Of a DNA stretch of 64,000 bases, positions 16,725-24,943 are shown piece by piece. The stretch comes from Saprospiraceae bacterium (GTDB taxonomy: Bacteria > Bacteroidota > Bacteroidia > Chitinophagales > Saprospiraceae). The notes under the pieces are model-generated. The model ran no database searches. It was not told where the DNA came from and worked only from the letters and a program-made list of their open reading frames with translations. Within the stretch, counting starts at the first letter, position 1; each line of letters begins with the position of its first letter. The translations under genes and the position numbers were made by a program. The DNA lies in contig JAHDHL010000008.1 of assembly GCA_020631355.1 (NCBI GenBank), forward strand, positions 65,928 to 129,927, written 5' to 3'.

Positions 16725-17756
16725 TCAATTGATTTGGGCTGCCTTGATGGCTGCACCTTCTCCTTTCGAAATCGGATTCACATACACTAATCCCTTGGTA
16801 ACCCTGACTTCGTATGTAGGGATTTTTTCTTGGAACGGAGGAGGCGATTGTCCGTTTTCTGGCAGATATTGCCATCCGTGCCAGGGGCAGGTAATGCAAC
16901 CATCAATTATTTTCCCCTCACTCAGCGGACCTCCTTGGTGTTTACAATAATTATCCACCGCAGAAATCTTGTCATCATATTTATAGATTGCGATACTCTT
17001 ACCCTTGAATGTGAATAATTTGGCCCTATTATTTTCTATTTCATCAACCCTGCAAACCAATTCGAATTCTCCTGATTTCTTAAAGAATAATTGTTCCTCT
17101 TTCCTATTCTTGATGCCAGCCATGATGTGCATACCACAAACAGTAATGGAACCCAAGAGTAACAAGAGGAAACCCAGTAGTGATTTCTCATTCTGGAGTG
17201 TACCCAAAAGAACATGGAATATGAGTAATGTGTAAGCAACGTAGACCATCATGTGTAATCTTTTCCATGTTTTGGGACTCAGTTTGTTGAGCCAGAAATC
17301 ATGACTCGTCGCTGCCATGAAAAAGAGAATGACTAAAGCGAAAAAACCCAGAATCATGAATGGGAATTCAACGAAAGAGAAGTAATCCATATTGGATGTG
17401 AAAAGAGAAACGATGGGATTCTCATTTCCCCCACCATGATATTGTATGATGCTGAATATGCCATGAATGGCGGAGATGAAAAACATACTTACACCCAAAT
17501 GCCTCCGATTGTATAATAGGATTTTGGCTTCGGGAACGAAACGGGCCAAAGGGCCGATGATAAGTATCACATGAAGCATGAGTATGGCCAATGTACCCGT
17601 GGCCCTGATGATGAGTGTCTCGGCCGTAATTTCCGGGAACATCATCGTATTGAGTAGTATGAATGCCAACAGATAGAGTAGGATACAACCAGCCATGACT
17701 GCATCGTATTTCTTTTTCTGTGGATTCCAATCTATGAATTTATAACCGACGGACAT
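16725..17756 (-). CDS. Ferric-reductase-like cytochrome b fused to a Rieske domain
   Basis: A 343-residue fusion. Residues about 15-215 carry six hydrophobic segments of the ferric reductase/MsrQ type with helix histidines that can hold haem b (MLHVILI, RRHLGV, AIHGIF, KRLHMMV, IFHVLLG). Residues about 225-330 form a Rieske-type 2Fe-2S domain: C271-K-H273 followed by C290-PW-H293, with the usual GPLSEG and DGCITCPWHGW. The unit can pass electrons between membrane haem and a Rieske cluster. The Rieske domain follows the last helix; which side of the membrane it faces is not certain. It is 9 bp downstream of the small anchored protein gene. Confidence 0.93.
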   Translation of the reverse strand: MSVGYKFIDWNPQKKKYDAVMAGCILLYLLAFILLNTMMFPEITAETLIIRATGTLAILMLHVILIIGPLARFVPEAKILLYNRRHLGVSMFFISAIHGIFSIIQYHGGGNENPIVSLFTSNMDYFSFVEFPFMILGFFALVILFFMAATSHDFWLNKLSPKTWKRLHMMVYVAYTLLIFHVLLGTLQNEKSLLGFLLLLLGSITVCGMHIMAGIKNRKEEQLFFKKSGEFELVCRVDEIENNRAKLFTFKGKSIAIYKYDDKISAVDNYCKHQGGPLSEGKIIDGCITCPWHGWQYLPENGQSPPPFQEKIPTYEVRVTKGLVYVNPISKGEGAAIKAAQIN

Positions 17757-17765
17757 GATTGTGTT

Positions 17766-18161
17766 TTAGAATTTTTCGCCAGTAATGGCATCAATGAAAT
17801 GAAGCTCTCCGATGGTATTCCCATCCGTACCGAGAATGTGTGTACCCTTGGAATCAATTATACCCAACATTTTATTGCCCTTATAAACCTTTAGGGACGT
17901 AACGGGTAGGGGAGCGCTGACCTTGGCCTCAATGTATTTCTCAGGCCCCCTTGTTCGTAATACGAATGAAGTCATCAGTGTCTCATGGTAAATGGAATCC
18001 ATAGTGGAACTGTCTTCTCCGAAAAAGGGGATGGCCTGCTCGGGTTGGGTATGGGGCGCCTGCCTAAATATATAGTAGGCGGAAAAGCCATATCCCATCA
18101 GTAGGGTCATGCTGATGACAATCCATCTGAACAAATGCGAACGGCGTTGAAGAAAATCCAT
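17766..18161 (-). CDS. Small membrane-anchored protein
   Basis: A 131-residue protein starting at MDFLQRRSHLFRW (ATG at 18161); the longer frame from 18224 adds a poor N-terminus. It has one membrane helix (WIVISMTLLMGYGFSAYYIF, about 13-32) and an outer domain of some 100 residues with short beta strands ending in HFIDAITGEKF. No cysteine remains in the mature part, so it does not carry a cofactor by itself. No family is recognised. It lies between the NapH-like and Rieske genes, which suggests an assembly or scaffold part of the same complex. Confidence 0.8.
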   Translation of the reverse strand: MDFLQRRSHLFRWIVISMTLLMGYGFSAYYIFRQAPHTQPEQAIPFFGEDSSTMDSIYHETLMTSFVLRTRGPEKYIEAKVSAPLPVTSLKVYKGNKMLGIIDSKGTHILGTDGNTIGELHFIDAITGEKF

Positions 18162-18298
18162 ATCAATACAGCATCTTATCTGGTCGTATCCCAACCGGGT
18201 TGATAGTAATAGCATGCCAGGCACACTTATTCAACTCCAAAATAGGAATAAATGCGAATAGCAAATGATTCGTAACCAATTAATGTAATCTGATTCTA

Positions 18299-19879
18299 TT
18301 AGCTTAGAATTCTGATTTCATCCTCTGTAATGTGAATGGTTCTTTCGTAACGAGCCTTTTCGTGTATGTCATCGCTGCCATTTTCCAGTCTGAGAACTCC
18401 TCTTGGACAAACAGCAGAACAAACACCACATCCTACACAGGAAGCCCGGACAATGTCTTGTCCTTTTTGTGCATAGGAACGCACATCTATTCCCATTTCG
18501 CAATAAGTGGAACAATTCCCGCATGAAATACATTGTCCTCCGTTGGTTGTGATACGGAAACGGGAGAAATATTTTTGCTGCAGGCCTAGGATTGCCGCCA
18601 TTGGACAGCCGAATCTGCACCAGACCCTACTTCCCATGATAGGGTAGAAACCTACACCGATTACACCAGCAAAGGCACTTCCGATTAGGAAGCCATACCA
18701 AGACCTCAACTGGTAGGAGTCAATGAAAAAGAGATTGCGACTACCTGTTGCGAATGCAATAATGGAAAATAAGGCAATAAGGCCTAGGATACCATATACT
18801 GCATACATGATACGCTTGTCCAGCTCTTGCATGCTTTTTCTATTCAGGTAGGTAACTATCGCCACACTCGCAATCAGTAATCCTATGATGCCTAATAATA
18901 TTAGAGGGGTGATAAGTATCTTACCTTGGTTGTCATTCACATAAGAGAAAATAACAGCCATGGTAACGAGAGTCACAAGTGCCAAAACCGCATGAATCAT
19001 CCACCTTTCCACTTGCCAAGCCTTAAGTGACTTGTCCGATAGATGGCGATAAGGATCACCGGCAGTTTCGGCAAGTCCTCCACAACCACAAACCCATGAG
19101 CAGTACCATCTCTTTCCATATTTGTAAGTTAGGAATGGAGATAGGACAAACATCATGATAAAGCCCCAACTAAGCATGAACATTCCCATACTTCCTCCAT
19201 TAATCATCCCATCTATGCTCCAGCCATCAAAGAAGTAGTAGTTCAATGGCCACATGTTCTTGAAATCATTGTATGGATGATTCAGTCGCATCAGGATTTC
19301 GGGAATCAGGAATGCAAATCCCAATTGGAAGAACATCACTGACAGGGTACGGATGATTTGGTATCTGTTATGCCTGTATTTGTAAATGTATTTGTAGCCC
19401 ATTACAAAAATGGCTACGGTATAAAGGGTTCCATAAACAAACCATTGGCTGGCATTCTGTTTCTTTAGGAATTGACTCAATGGATCGAACATGGCTACCA
19501 TGCCCGTATTGGCTGCGCCATCAGAACCGAGTCCTAGATATTGCGGCCACCAATACAACAAACAATAAAAACCCGTAAGTATAATTCCGATAATCCAACC
19601 CCAAGTGCCCCTATTGGATAGGCTATCCTGCCACACTCCATTGTTCTTGATGCCCTCGGGTTTACCTCCGTAGGTCCTATGGGTATAGATGACACCTCCT
19701 AGGGTCATCAGGGCTATGGAAATGCCTGCGAATAAACCCGGATTCGGAAAATTAATTCCAAAGATGGTAACCAAAAGAATGAGTACCCCAATGGATGCAA
19801 GGCTGAGTCCTAATTTTTGAACATTATCGAGTCTGGCGCCCGGATTGGCAAGGGAAAGGCTGGTATCCATCAAATTCAT
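18299..19879 (-). CDS. NapH/NosR-like membrane 4Fe-4S electron-transfer protein
   Basis: A 526-residue polytopic membrane protein with about ten hydrophobic segments. It carries the hallmarks of the NapH/NosR/CcoG type: CSWVCGCGG after a transmembrane helix, a later WCRFGCPMAAILG, and a C-terminal two-cluster ferredoxin with C450-x2-C-x2-C-x3-C460 (CISCGNCSTYC) and C481-x2-C-x2-C-x3-C491 (CVGCGVCSAVCP). Known relatives move quinol or flavin electrons across the inner membrane to periplasmic reductases. The length exceeds NapH (about 290 residues) because of extra N-terminal membrane helices. It follows the FAD oxidoreductase gene by 45 bp. The start could also be the Met at 19870. Confidence 0.93.
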   Translation of the reverse strand: MNLMDTSLSLANPGARLDNVQKLGLSLASIGVLILLVTIFGINFPNPGLFAGISIALMTLGGVIYTHRTYGGKPEGIKNNGVWQDSLSNRGTWGWIIGIILTGFYCLLYWWPQYLGLGSDGAANTGMVAMFDPLSQFLKKQNASQWFVYGTLYTVAIFVMGYKYIYKYRHNRYQIIRTLSVMFFQLGFAFLIPEILMRLNHPYNDFKNMWPLNYYFFDGWSIDGMINGGSMGMFMLSWGFIMMFVLSPFLTYKYGKRWYCSWVCGCGGLAETAGDPYRHLSDKSLKAWQVERWMIHAVLALVTLVTMAVIFSYVNDNQGKILITPLILLGIIGLLIASVAIVTYLNRKSMQELDKRIMYAVYGILGLIALFSIIAFATGSRNLFFIDSYQLRSWYGFLIGSAFAGVIGVGFYPIMGSRVWCRFGCPMAAILGLQQKYFSRFRITTNGGQCISCGNCSTYCEMGIDVRSYAQKGQDIVRASCVGCGVCSAVCPRGVLRLENGSDDIHEKARYERTIHITEDEIRILS

Positions 19880-19924
19880 GGTCTGAATGTTTTTTTAGTT
19901 GACTGAGTCTTTTTCGAATGATAA

Positions 19925-21313
19925 TTAAGAGAATGGTTGGCGTAGGAAACGAATAACAGCGTCTAACCCACGGGTTTTCTGTAGTGTAATGGGAGTCCCG
20001 CCCTTATCCAATTGCTGATTATATGAATGGATAAGTTGCCTTTCATATTCATCATAGAATTCGGGGTCAAAATTGGCCAAACCCAAATTGGTGAGTACAT
20101 CCACAATATTGGCCTTGTCCCTAATCCATTTTTCACAGACCTCATGTCGGTATCGGATACCCATCAGGTTGAATCCTAGAATTTCCTGATTATTACCATC
20201 ATAAATAATGCGAATGGATTTCTTACCATCCTGATGTTCCCAATAAATGGATATGTGATGTTCGGGTGGGTGCGCCAATACCGTACCATAAACCTGGTAT
20301 TCAATGTCTAGGAACTTAGCGGAGTTGAACCAGATGCCGGGATTATAATCCTTGGTTTGGCCACAGATGTTGTAGGCAACGGTCTCTCCCATCATTCTAC
20401 CAGTATACCAGATGGCTTCGATGCCCCGTCGTCCTGGGAGGGGTTGTGTTTGTTCTGCACAATCCCCAATGGCATACACATCCTTAATGTTGGTTTCGAG
20501 ATGTTTATTGACCTTGATGCCTCGTCCGATTTCAAGGGTTGTATCCTTCAGGAAACCAATATTGGGATGGACACCCGCTGTCAGCCCTACATAACCGCAT
20601 TCGATGCGTTCTCCTTGATTGGTGATTACAGCGCAAGCATTACCATTACCATCATCCACGATTTCCTTGAGCTCGGTTTTCAGTCTTAGGTCAATATGAT
20701 GTTCCTTGATGTGTCGATTGACCATCTCTGATTCCTCCTTGGGTAGGACATTATTCCAGTAGCTTTCCTCACGCACAAGGAATGTTACGGGAATATTCCT
20801 CGAATGGAACATCTCTGCCATTTCAATACCGATGAGACCACCCCCAACAATCACTGCTCGGTTCAGGTTTTCACTATACCTCTCCATGTAAGCCAAATCC
20901 TGATAGGAATACAATCCTCGTACACCTTTCAAATCCTGACCCGGCCAACCGAATTTATTGGGAGATGAACCAGTGGCGATGATGAGTTTGTCATATTGGA
21001 ATAAATCGGGTATTGCCGGTCTGGTCTTATGGGGTGACTTGGCCTTATCAAGCATCAGGGTCTTATTATCGAAATCAATATTCCTGACCCAAGCCCTTAG
21101 TAAATTGATCCTGTTCTTTTTCCAGAACCATGGCTCATAGGGAACGGTATCATTGAACCTCATATGTCCCATGTAGATATACATCAGGGCCGTTCTAGAA
21201 AAGAAGTAATCCGTCTCACCTGAGATGACCGTAATCTCATGGTCGCTCAGTTTCCTGATCCATCTTGCTGCTGTAATGCCGCTGATTCCATTTCCAATGA
21301 TGGCAATTTTCAT
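19925..21313 (-). CDS. FAD/NAD(P)-dependent oxidoreductase
   Basis: A 462-residue two-dinucleotide-fold flavoprotein of the rubredoxin/nitrite-reductase-like class. The FAD site is IGNGISGITAA near the N-terminus. The NAD(P) site is AVIVGGGLIGIEMAEMF, and the second FAD-binding motif is VYAIGDCAEQ. The stretch LIIATGSSPNKFGWPG is also typical. There are no redox-active CxxC residues, so it is not a disulfide reductase; it probably passes electrons from NAD(P)H to a protein carrier, with the NapH-like ferredoxin encoded next as the natural acceptor. The C-terminal 150 residues, with many aromatics, are longer than in simple ferredoxin reductases. Confidence 0.93.
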   Translation of the reverse strand: MKIAIIGNGISGITAARWIRKLSDHEITVISGETDYFFSRTALMYIYMGHMRFNDTVPYEPWFWKKNRINLLRAWVRNIDFDNKTLMLDKAKSPHKTRPAIPDLFQYDKLIIATGSSPNKFGWPGQDLKGVRGLYSYQDLAYMERYSENLNRAVIVGGGLIGIEMAEMFHSRNIPVTFLVREESYWNNVLPKEESEMVNRHIKEHHIDLRLKTELKEIVDDGNGNACAVITNQGERIECGYVGLTAGVHPNIGFLKDTTLEIGRGIKVNKHLETNIKDVYAIGDCAEQTQPLPGRRGIEAIWYTGRMMGETVAYNICGQTKDYNPGIWFNSAKFLDIEYQVYGTVLAHPPEHHISIYWEHQDGKKSIRIIYDGNNQEILGFNLMGIRYRHEVCEKWIRDKANIVDVLTNLGLANFDPEFYDEYERQLIHSYNQQLDKGGTPITLQKTRGLDAVIRFLRQPFS

Positions 21314-21371
21314 AAGTATGGCTGGTTTTTAATATTTTGGATGATGTTCATATTGGTTACTGGTGTTGTAC

Positions 21372-22190
21372 TTATTTATCCGGAGGAAGTATTTTGAATA
21401 CGAATCCCGTTCCTAGTCTGGGAGAGATTCCGATATTCCTACCCCAAGGGGTATATGCTGCATTTACGAATGCTCCGAATTGTTTTCCTATCGGAACATA
21501 GAATGTTCCTCCGAATTTGATGAAAGTACTTCCTTCCTGTCCTAATGGGACTTCATTGGCTTCCGCGCCAATGGCTACCACTCCCTCAACCCAAAAATCC
21601 GTATAGAATTTGGAATGACCGTATCCGAATCTCACTAAGCTAGGAATAATACTTTGGGTAATGGGTTTGATTTTGTATGAAAAACCCGTTTTTGCCATGA
21701 TGAAGAAGCCACTGTACCAGTTGTGTTGGGCTACGAATCGCGCCTCAAGTATGGTGGGGCGTTCGCCAATAGGATTATCGGATTCAGGACTGACCCTGTA
21801 GGATGACAGTGCGGTAGTGATTCCTGCAGCAGTGATAAGGTCGAATTTGGATTGCTCTCCTTTCTTTTCCAGTGCCCTATACTTGATGAAGAATTGGCCA
21901 TCCTGAAAACCTCTATTGTCCTTGTCTGTCCACATGTAGGGAATGGATACAACGAGATTGAGTTTGTCTTCTATACCATAGGCTAGGAAAGCCGAGGCAG
22001 ATTGATAGGTCCTATTGAACGTATCCTGTAATTGGTTGCCCAAATAGTATTTTTCGTAATGATCGTATCCGTATGAGAAAGCGAAATCCGCTTCGCCGCC
22101 CGCTTTCATATAACCATCAATTGGGCCTTGCGCCCAAGTGGTGCTTAGGGAGAGGAGTATGAGGAATATGATTGAAGTTGAAATTCTCAT
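21372..22190 (-). CDS. Outer-membrane beta-barrel, transporter-like, first gene of redox unit
   Basis: A 272-residue protein with signal MRISTSIIFLILLSLSTTWA and cleavage before Q. The mature part has about ten to twelve amphipathic strands, such as DKLNLVVSIPYMW, QFFIKYRALE, FDLITAAGITTAL, GFFIMAKTGFSYKI and TFIKFGGTFYVPIG. It ends SPRLGTGFVFKILPPDK. This resembles the MetA-pathway phenol-degradation/transporter barrel family. It is the promoter-proximal gene of the minus-strand cluster, 58 bp before the FAD oxidoreductase gene. An outer-membrane channel at the head of a redox operon suggests that a substrate or product must cross the outer membrane. Confidence 0.88.
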   Translation of the reverse strand: MRISTSIIFLILLSLSTTWAQGPIDGYMKAGGEADFAFSYGYDHYEKYYLGNQLQDTFNRTYQSASAFLAYGIEDKLNLVVSIPYMWTDKDNRGFQDGQFFIKYRALEKKGEQSKFDLITAAGITTALSSYRVSPESDNPIGERPTILEARFVAQHNWYSGFFIMAKTGFSYKIKPITQSIIPSLVRFGYGHSKFYTDFWVEGVVAIGAEANEVPLGQEGSTFIKFGGTFYVPIGKQFGAFVNAAYTPWGRNIGISPRLGTGFVFKILPPDK

Positions 22191-22290
22191 TGCATCGTTT
22201 TGCTAGTTACAACGGCAATAATATCCATCAAATTAGCCAAAAGATGTCGTAGTTGCTACATAGGAATAAATTTGATGTGGAATGGGACAT

Positions 22291-22329
22291 AAAAAAATGC
22301 AGTAGCTTGGGAATCCGAGCTACTGCATT
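22291..22329 (-). terminator. Terminator after the three membrane-protein paralogues
   Basis: Perfect stem AATGCAGTAGCT/AGCTACTGCATT (22296-22307 with 22318-22329). On the minus strand it runs into seven Ts (the A-tract at 22291-22297). It ends the transcript that finishes at 22352. Confidence 0.88.
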
Positions 22330-22351
22330 CATTTTCGTTGTACTTTTTATA

Positions 22352-23143
22352 TTAAACGAGATGGTTGATGATCTCATTCATTTCTCCATCCTCATCATCT
22401 GCATGTTGAAGAAAAGCGGATTCGAATACGAAGTAATTCGCTAGGGATACGGAGGGCATGGCCCAGAATAATCCGATACAGCAAAGAAGCATTCCTAATA
22501 AGAGTACGAGTCCCTCAAGGAAGAGTAGTAGTAGGATAGAGAAGAAATTCGGAGCTACAAATTTCCTACTGGCTTGCATGGCTTCCCATGGTTCCATATT
22601 GGCATAGATGATGAAAAACTGGCTGAATGACCAACTGACCGTCAGGTAAATCAACACGAAGAAGACCACAAAGAAAAGTAGGGCACCTATTCCCATGATA
22701 ATGGGTGATGCATCACTGATGGGCTCCAGTGTATCCGGATCTAATTGGGTATAGAAGGTGATGATTACGGGTGCTAGCATTACAATCATAATGAATCCAC
22801 TGATGATACCTTGGAGAATCAAGGGACCAGCGAATTTGAATCCATCGAAGAAATTATTGAAATTCCGGGTTTGGTGGTGCTTGTTATTATGATAATACAT
22901 GTGGTATCCCGGCCCTAACAATAGGGAAAGCAAATTGGATATTACATCACCTACATAAGGTATGATACCCAATGCGGCACCGATGACAAAATTAATGGCT
23001 GCGAAACCTACATAGTTTCCATCTTTCTGGACAGTTTCCCAGCCTTGGTTGATGAAGCTTACGGCGTCAATCGGAAGTTTTCTTTTGGCATTGACTAGTT
23101 CGTGGGCTTTTTCCCTACTGATACTTTGGGAATAAATTTCCAT
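22352..23143 (-). CDS. Integral membrane protein, paralogue 1 of 3
   Basis: A 263-residue protein with about six hydrophobic helices. The N-terminal cytoplasmic piece of about 35 residues ends in RKLPIDAVSFINQGWETVQKD, followed by the first helix. The C-terminus is acidic and ends MNEIINHLV. The layout (short N-terminal tail, DAxxxxxxGWExVQKD-like box, helices with a GPGYHMYYHNNKHH loop, C-terminal HLV) is shared with the next two genes. It resembles the DUF975-like/glycerophosphodiesterase-membrane-domain group of small polytopic proteins, but no function is known. Paralogue 2 ends 132 bp upstream, with a hairpin between. Confidence 0.88.
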   Translation of the reverse strand: MEIYSQSISREKAHELVNAKRKLPIDAVSFINQGWETVQKDGNYVGFAAINFVIGAALGIIPYVGDVISNLLSLLLGPGYHMYYHNNKHHQTRNFNNFFDGFKFAGPLILQGIISGFIMIVMLAPVIITFYTQLDPDTLEPISDASPIIMGIGALLFFVVFFVLIYLTVSWSFSQFFIIYANMEPWEAMQASRKFVAPNFFSILLLLFLEGLVLLLGMLLCCIGLFWAMPSVSLANYFVFESAFLQHADDEDGEMNEIINHLV

Positions 23144-23220
23144 ATTGAATTGTATTAAGTGGTTAAAGAATTGGAATTCGTTATTTTAATAATCCTAATA
23201 TATGATTTTTTCGAAAAGAT

Positions 23221-23249
23221 AGGGGAAAGTCCCTAAAGGACTTTCCCCT
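23221..23249 (-). terminator. Hairpin between paralogues 1 and 2
   Basis: Perfect 12-bp stem AGGGGAAAGTCC, loop CTAAA, GGACTTTCCCCT. The T-tract on the minus strand is broken, so it may be a partial terminator or set the ratio of the neighbouring transcripts. Confidence 0.65.
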
Positions 23250-23275
23250 AATTGTTGAATCAGATTGGAATCCGA

Positions 23276-23989
23276 TTATACTAGATGCTCAAGGATTTCA
23301 TCATTTGGATCCTTGGTTTCGATTTGGAATACTTCTGCAAAGGCATAATAATATGCAATGTAAACCAATGGCATGGTCACCAATAATCCAACATAACAAA
23401 GCATTACACCCAAAGTATTTACGATATTACAAAGGATGATGAAAATCAATACCGTTCCGATATTGTTCTTCACGATACTCATACTGGCTTTCATTGCAGG
23501 CCATCCCTCCATTCCTCCAAATACAATGAAAGGAATAGCAAAGAAGAATAGGATAGCTACCGCAAAAGCAGCAACAAGAACGACAAGGAGCATCAACATG
23601 GCCAATAGAAGAAAGACTTCAGATACTTCTGCCATGAGTAAGAATACGAAATAAAGGATGTAAGGAATCATAATACTGGCAATCATGACTACAAGGTAAA
23701 CCAAGATTGCACCGGCATGGTCGAATCCTTTGAAAAGTGAACCCATTTCGTATTTCTGACCATTGACCCTTTCGTTGTACTTACCGATATAGATACCACC
23801 CATAAGGAATGGTGCTACGATACCGAGAAAGAAAAAGATAAGACCTGTGATAAGGGTGGTACCCCAATCTTTTTGGACATCGGCCCAAGCCTTGCCTATA
23901 ATACCAGTGGCATCGATGGAGAATTTTCTTTTCTCATCGATGAATTGTTGAATTGTTGAGGGACTCAAAGCTGATTTATAATCGCTCAT
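23276..23989 (-). CDS. Integral membrane protein, paralogue 2 of 3
   Basis: A 237-residue polytopic protein. The N-terminal tail leads to RKFSIDATGIIGKAWADVQKD, close to the same box in paralogues 1 and 3. Helix 1 carries GLIFFFLGIVAPFLMGG, almost the same as in paralogue 3. A loop with KYEMGSLFKGFDHAG matches the LFKGFDYAN of paralogue 3. The C-terminus ends NDEILEHLV. It is 38 bp from the gene before it. All three look like products of tandem duplication; the second and third are closest. Confidence 0.88.
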   Translation of the reverse strand: MSDYKSALSPSTIQQFIDEKRKFSIDATGIIGKAWADVQKDWGTTLITGLIFFFLGIVAPFLMGGIYIGKYNERVNGQKYEMGSLFKGFDHAGAILVYLVVMIASIMIPYILYFVFLLMAEVSEVFLLLAMLMLLVVLVAAFAVAILFFFAIPFIVFGGMEGWPAMKASMSIVKNNIGTVLIFIILCNIVNTLGVMLCYVGLLVTMPLVYIAYYYAFAEVFQIETKDPNDEILEHLV

Positions 23990-24027
23990 GGTTTCGTGAG
24001 TTTAAAGATTTTAGGATGAATATAAAT

Positions 24028-24759
24028 TTATACTAGATGTTCGATGGTTTCGTCCAGTTCGTTGGTACCTTCCTCGATACCGAATACTTGGTTGGCTGCA
24101 AGGTACATGGCTAGGATTCCGATAGGGTAGGTTACGATTGCACCAATATAACAGCACAATACGCCCAATAACTGCAAACCGAAAACTGCGAATGCCAACA
24201 TCATGGTTGTACCCATATTCTTTCTGAAAATGGCATAACTGGCCTTGATGGAAGCCATACCGTCCAGTTTGGAGAATGTCATTAAAGGTACTGCATACAT
24301 CAGGATAGCCTGAATCATGATGATGAGGAAGAACATGAACGCATACATGAAAAACATGAAGAATACCATTATGCTGGGCTCACTTTCTGCCATTACAGCT
24401 ACGGGTACCATCAAGATTACCATCAGGATTCCTAATCCGAAACCCATGGCCAAGGATACGACGTAATGCCATACAATCTTATTGGCATAATCAAACCCCT
24501 TGAATAAGCCACCGATGTCAGTTGCGGCCGCACCCTGTGTCCTTTGTTTGAATGTACCCATATAATAACCACTCTGCATGAATGGCGCTACCACACCCAA
24601 AAAGAAAAATACCAATCCATTGAGTGCATGGGTTCCGAAATTGGAGGAAACCATGTTCCAGGCTTCGCTGATATGGTTGCCAATACTCAGGCTGAATCTC
24701 TGATTCCCTGAAGTGAGTTCCTCTATCTTAGCGGAACTGATTCGTTCATTAAAATCCAT
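24028..24759 (-). CDS. Integral membrane protein, paralogue 3 of 3
   Basis: A 243-residue polytopic protein from the Met at 24759 (MDFNERISSAKIEELTSG). A longer frame from 24804 adds 15 residues not matched in the paralogues. The box QRFSLSIGNHISEAWNMVSSNF and the first helix LVFFFLGVVAPFMQSGYYMG match paralogue 2. It has about six helices, and the C-terminus ends LDETIEHLV. It follows the thiolase gene, with a terminator-like hairpin in between, so it may start a separate transcript with the other two. Confidence 0.88.
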   Translation of the reverse strand: MDFNERISSAKIEELTSGNQRFSLSIGNHISEAWNMVSSNFGTHALNGLVFFFLGVVAPFMQSGYYMGTFKQRTQGAAATDIGGLFKGFDYANKIVWHYVVSLAMGFGLGILMVILMVPVAVMAESEPSIMVFFMFFMYAFMFFLIIMIQAILMYAVPLMTFSKLDGMASIKASYAIFRKNMGTTMMLAFAVFGLQLLGVLCCYIGAIVTYPIGILAMYLAANQVFGIEEGTNELDETIEHLV

Positions 24760-24842
24760 ATAGAAATGTTTCTTTTGACCTATAGAATTGTGAGTATTAC
24801 ACAATTTGGGTTAAAAATACATATTTAAACAATATATCAGAC

Positions 24843-24875
24843 AAAAAGGGGGAGACATTAGATAAATGCCTCCCC
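24843..24875 (-). terminator. Terminator after the thiolase gene
   Basis: GGGGAG and CATT (24849-24859) pair with AATG and CTCCCC (24865-24875) with one A/C mismatch. On the minus strand the stem is followed by five Ts. It separates the thiolase gene from the membrane-protein genes. Confidence 0.7.
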
Positions 24876-24943
24876 TCGGGTATGATTTTGTATGAGATGG
24901 GTCTACCATTCAATGATTTACCCATTCAAATTCATATCATGGA

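Noticed and set aside
22200-22260. Sigma-54 or TAnnTTTG promoter for the redox operon
   Set aside because: The minus strand has TTTTGGCTAATTTGATGG, which fits neither consensus fully (the TAnTTTG spacing is one base short and the -12 is TGG), so no promoter is claimed.
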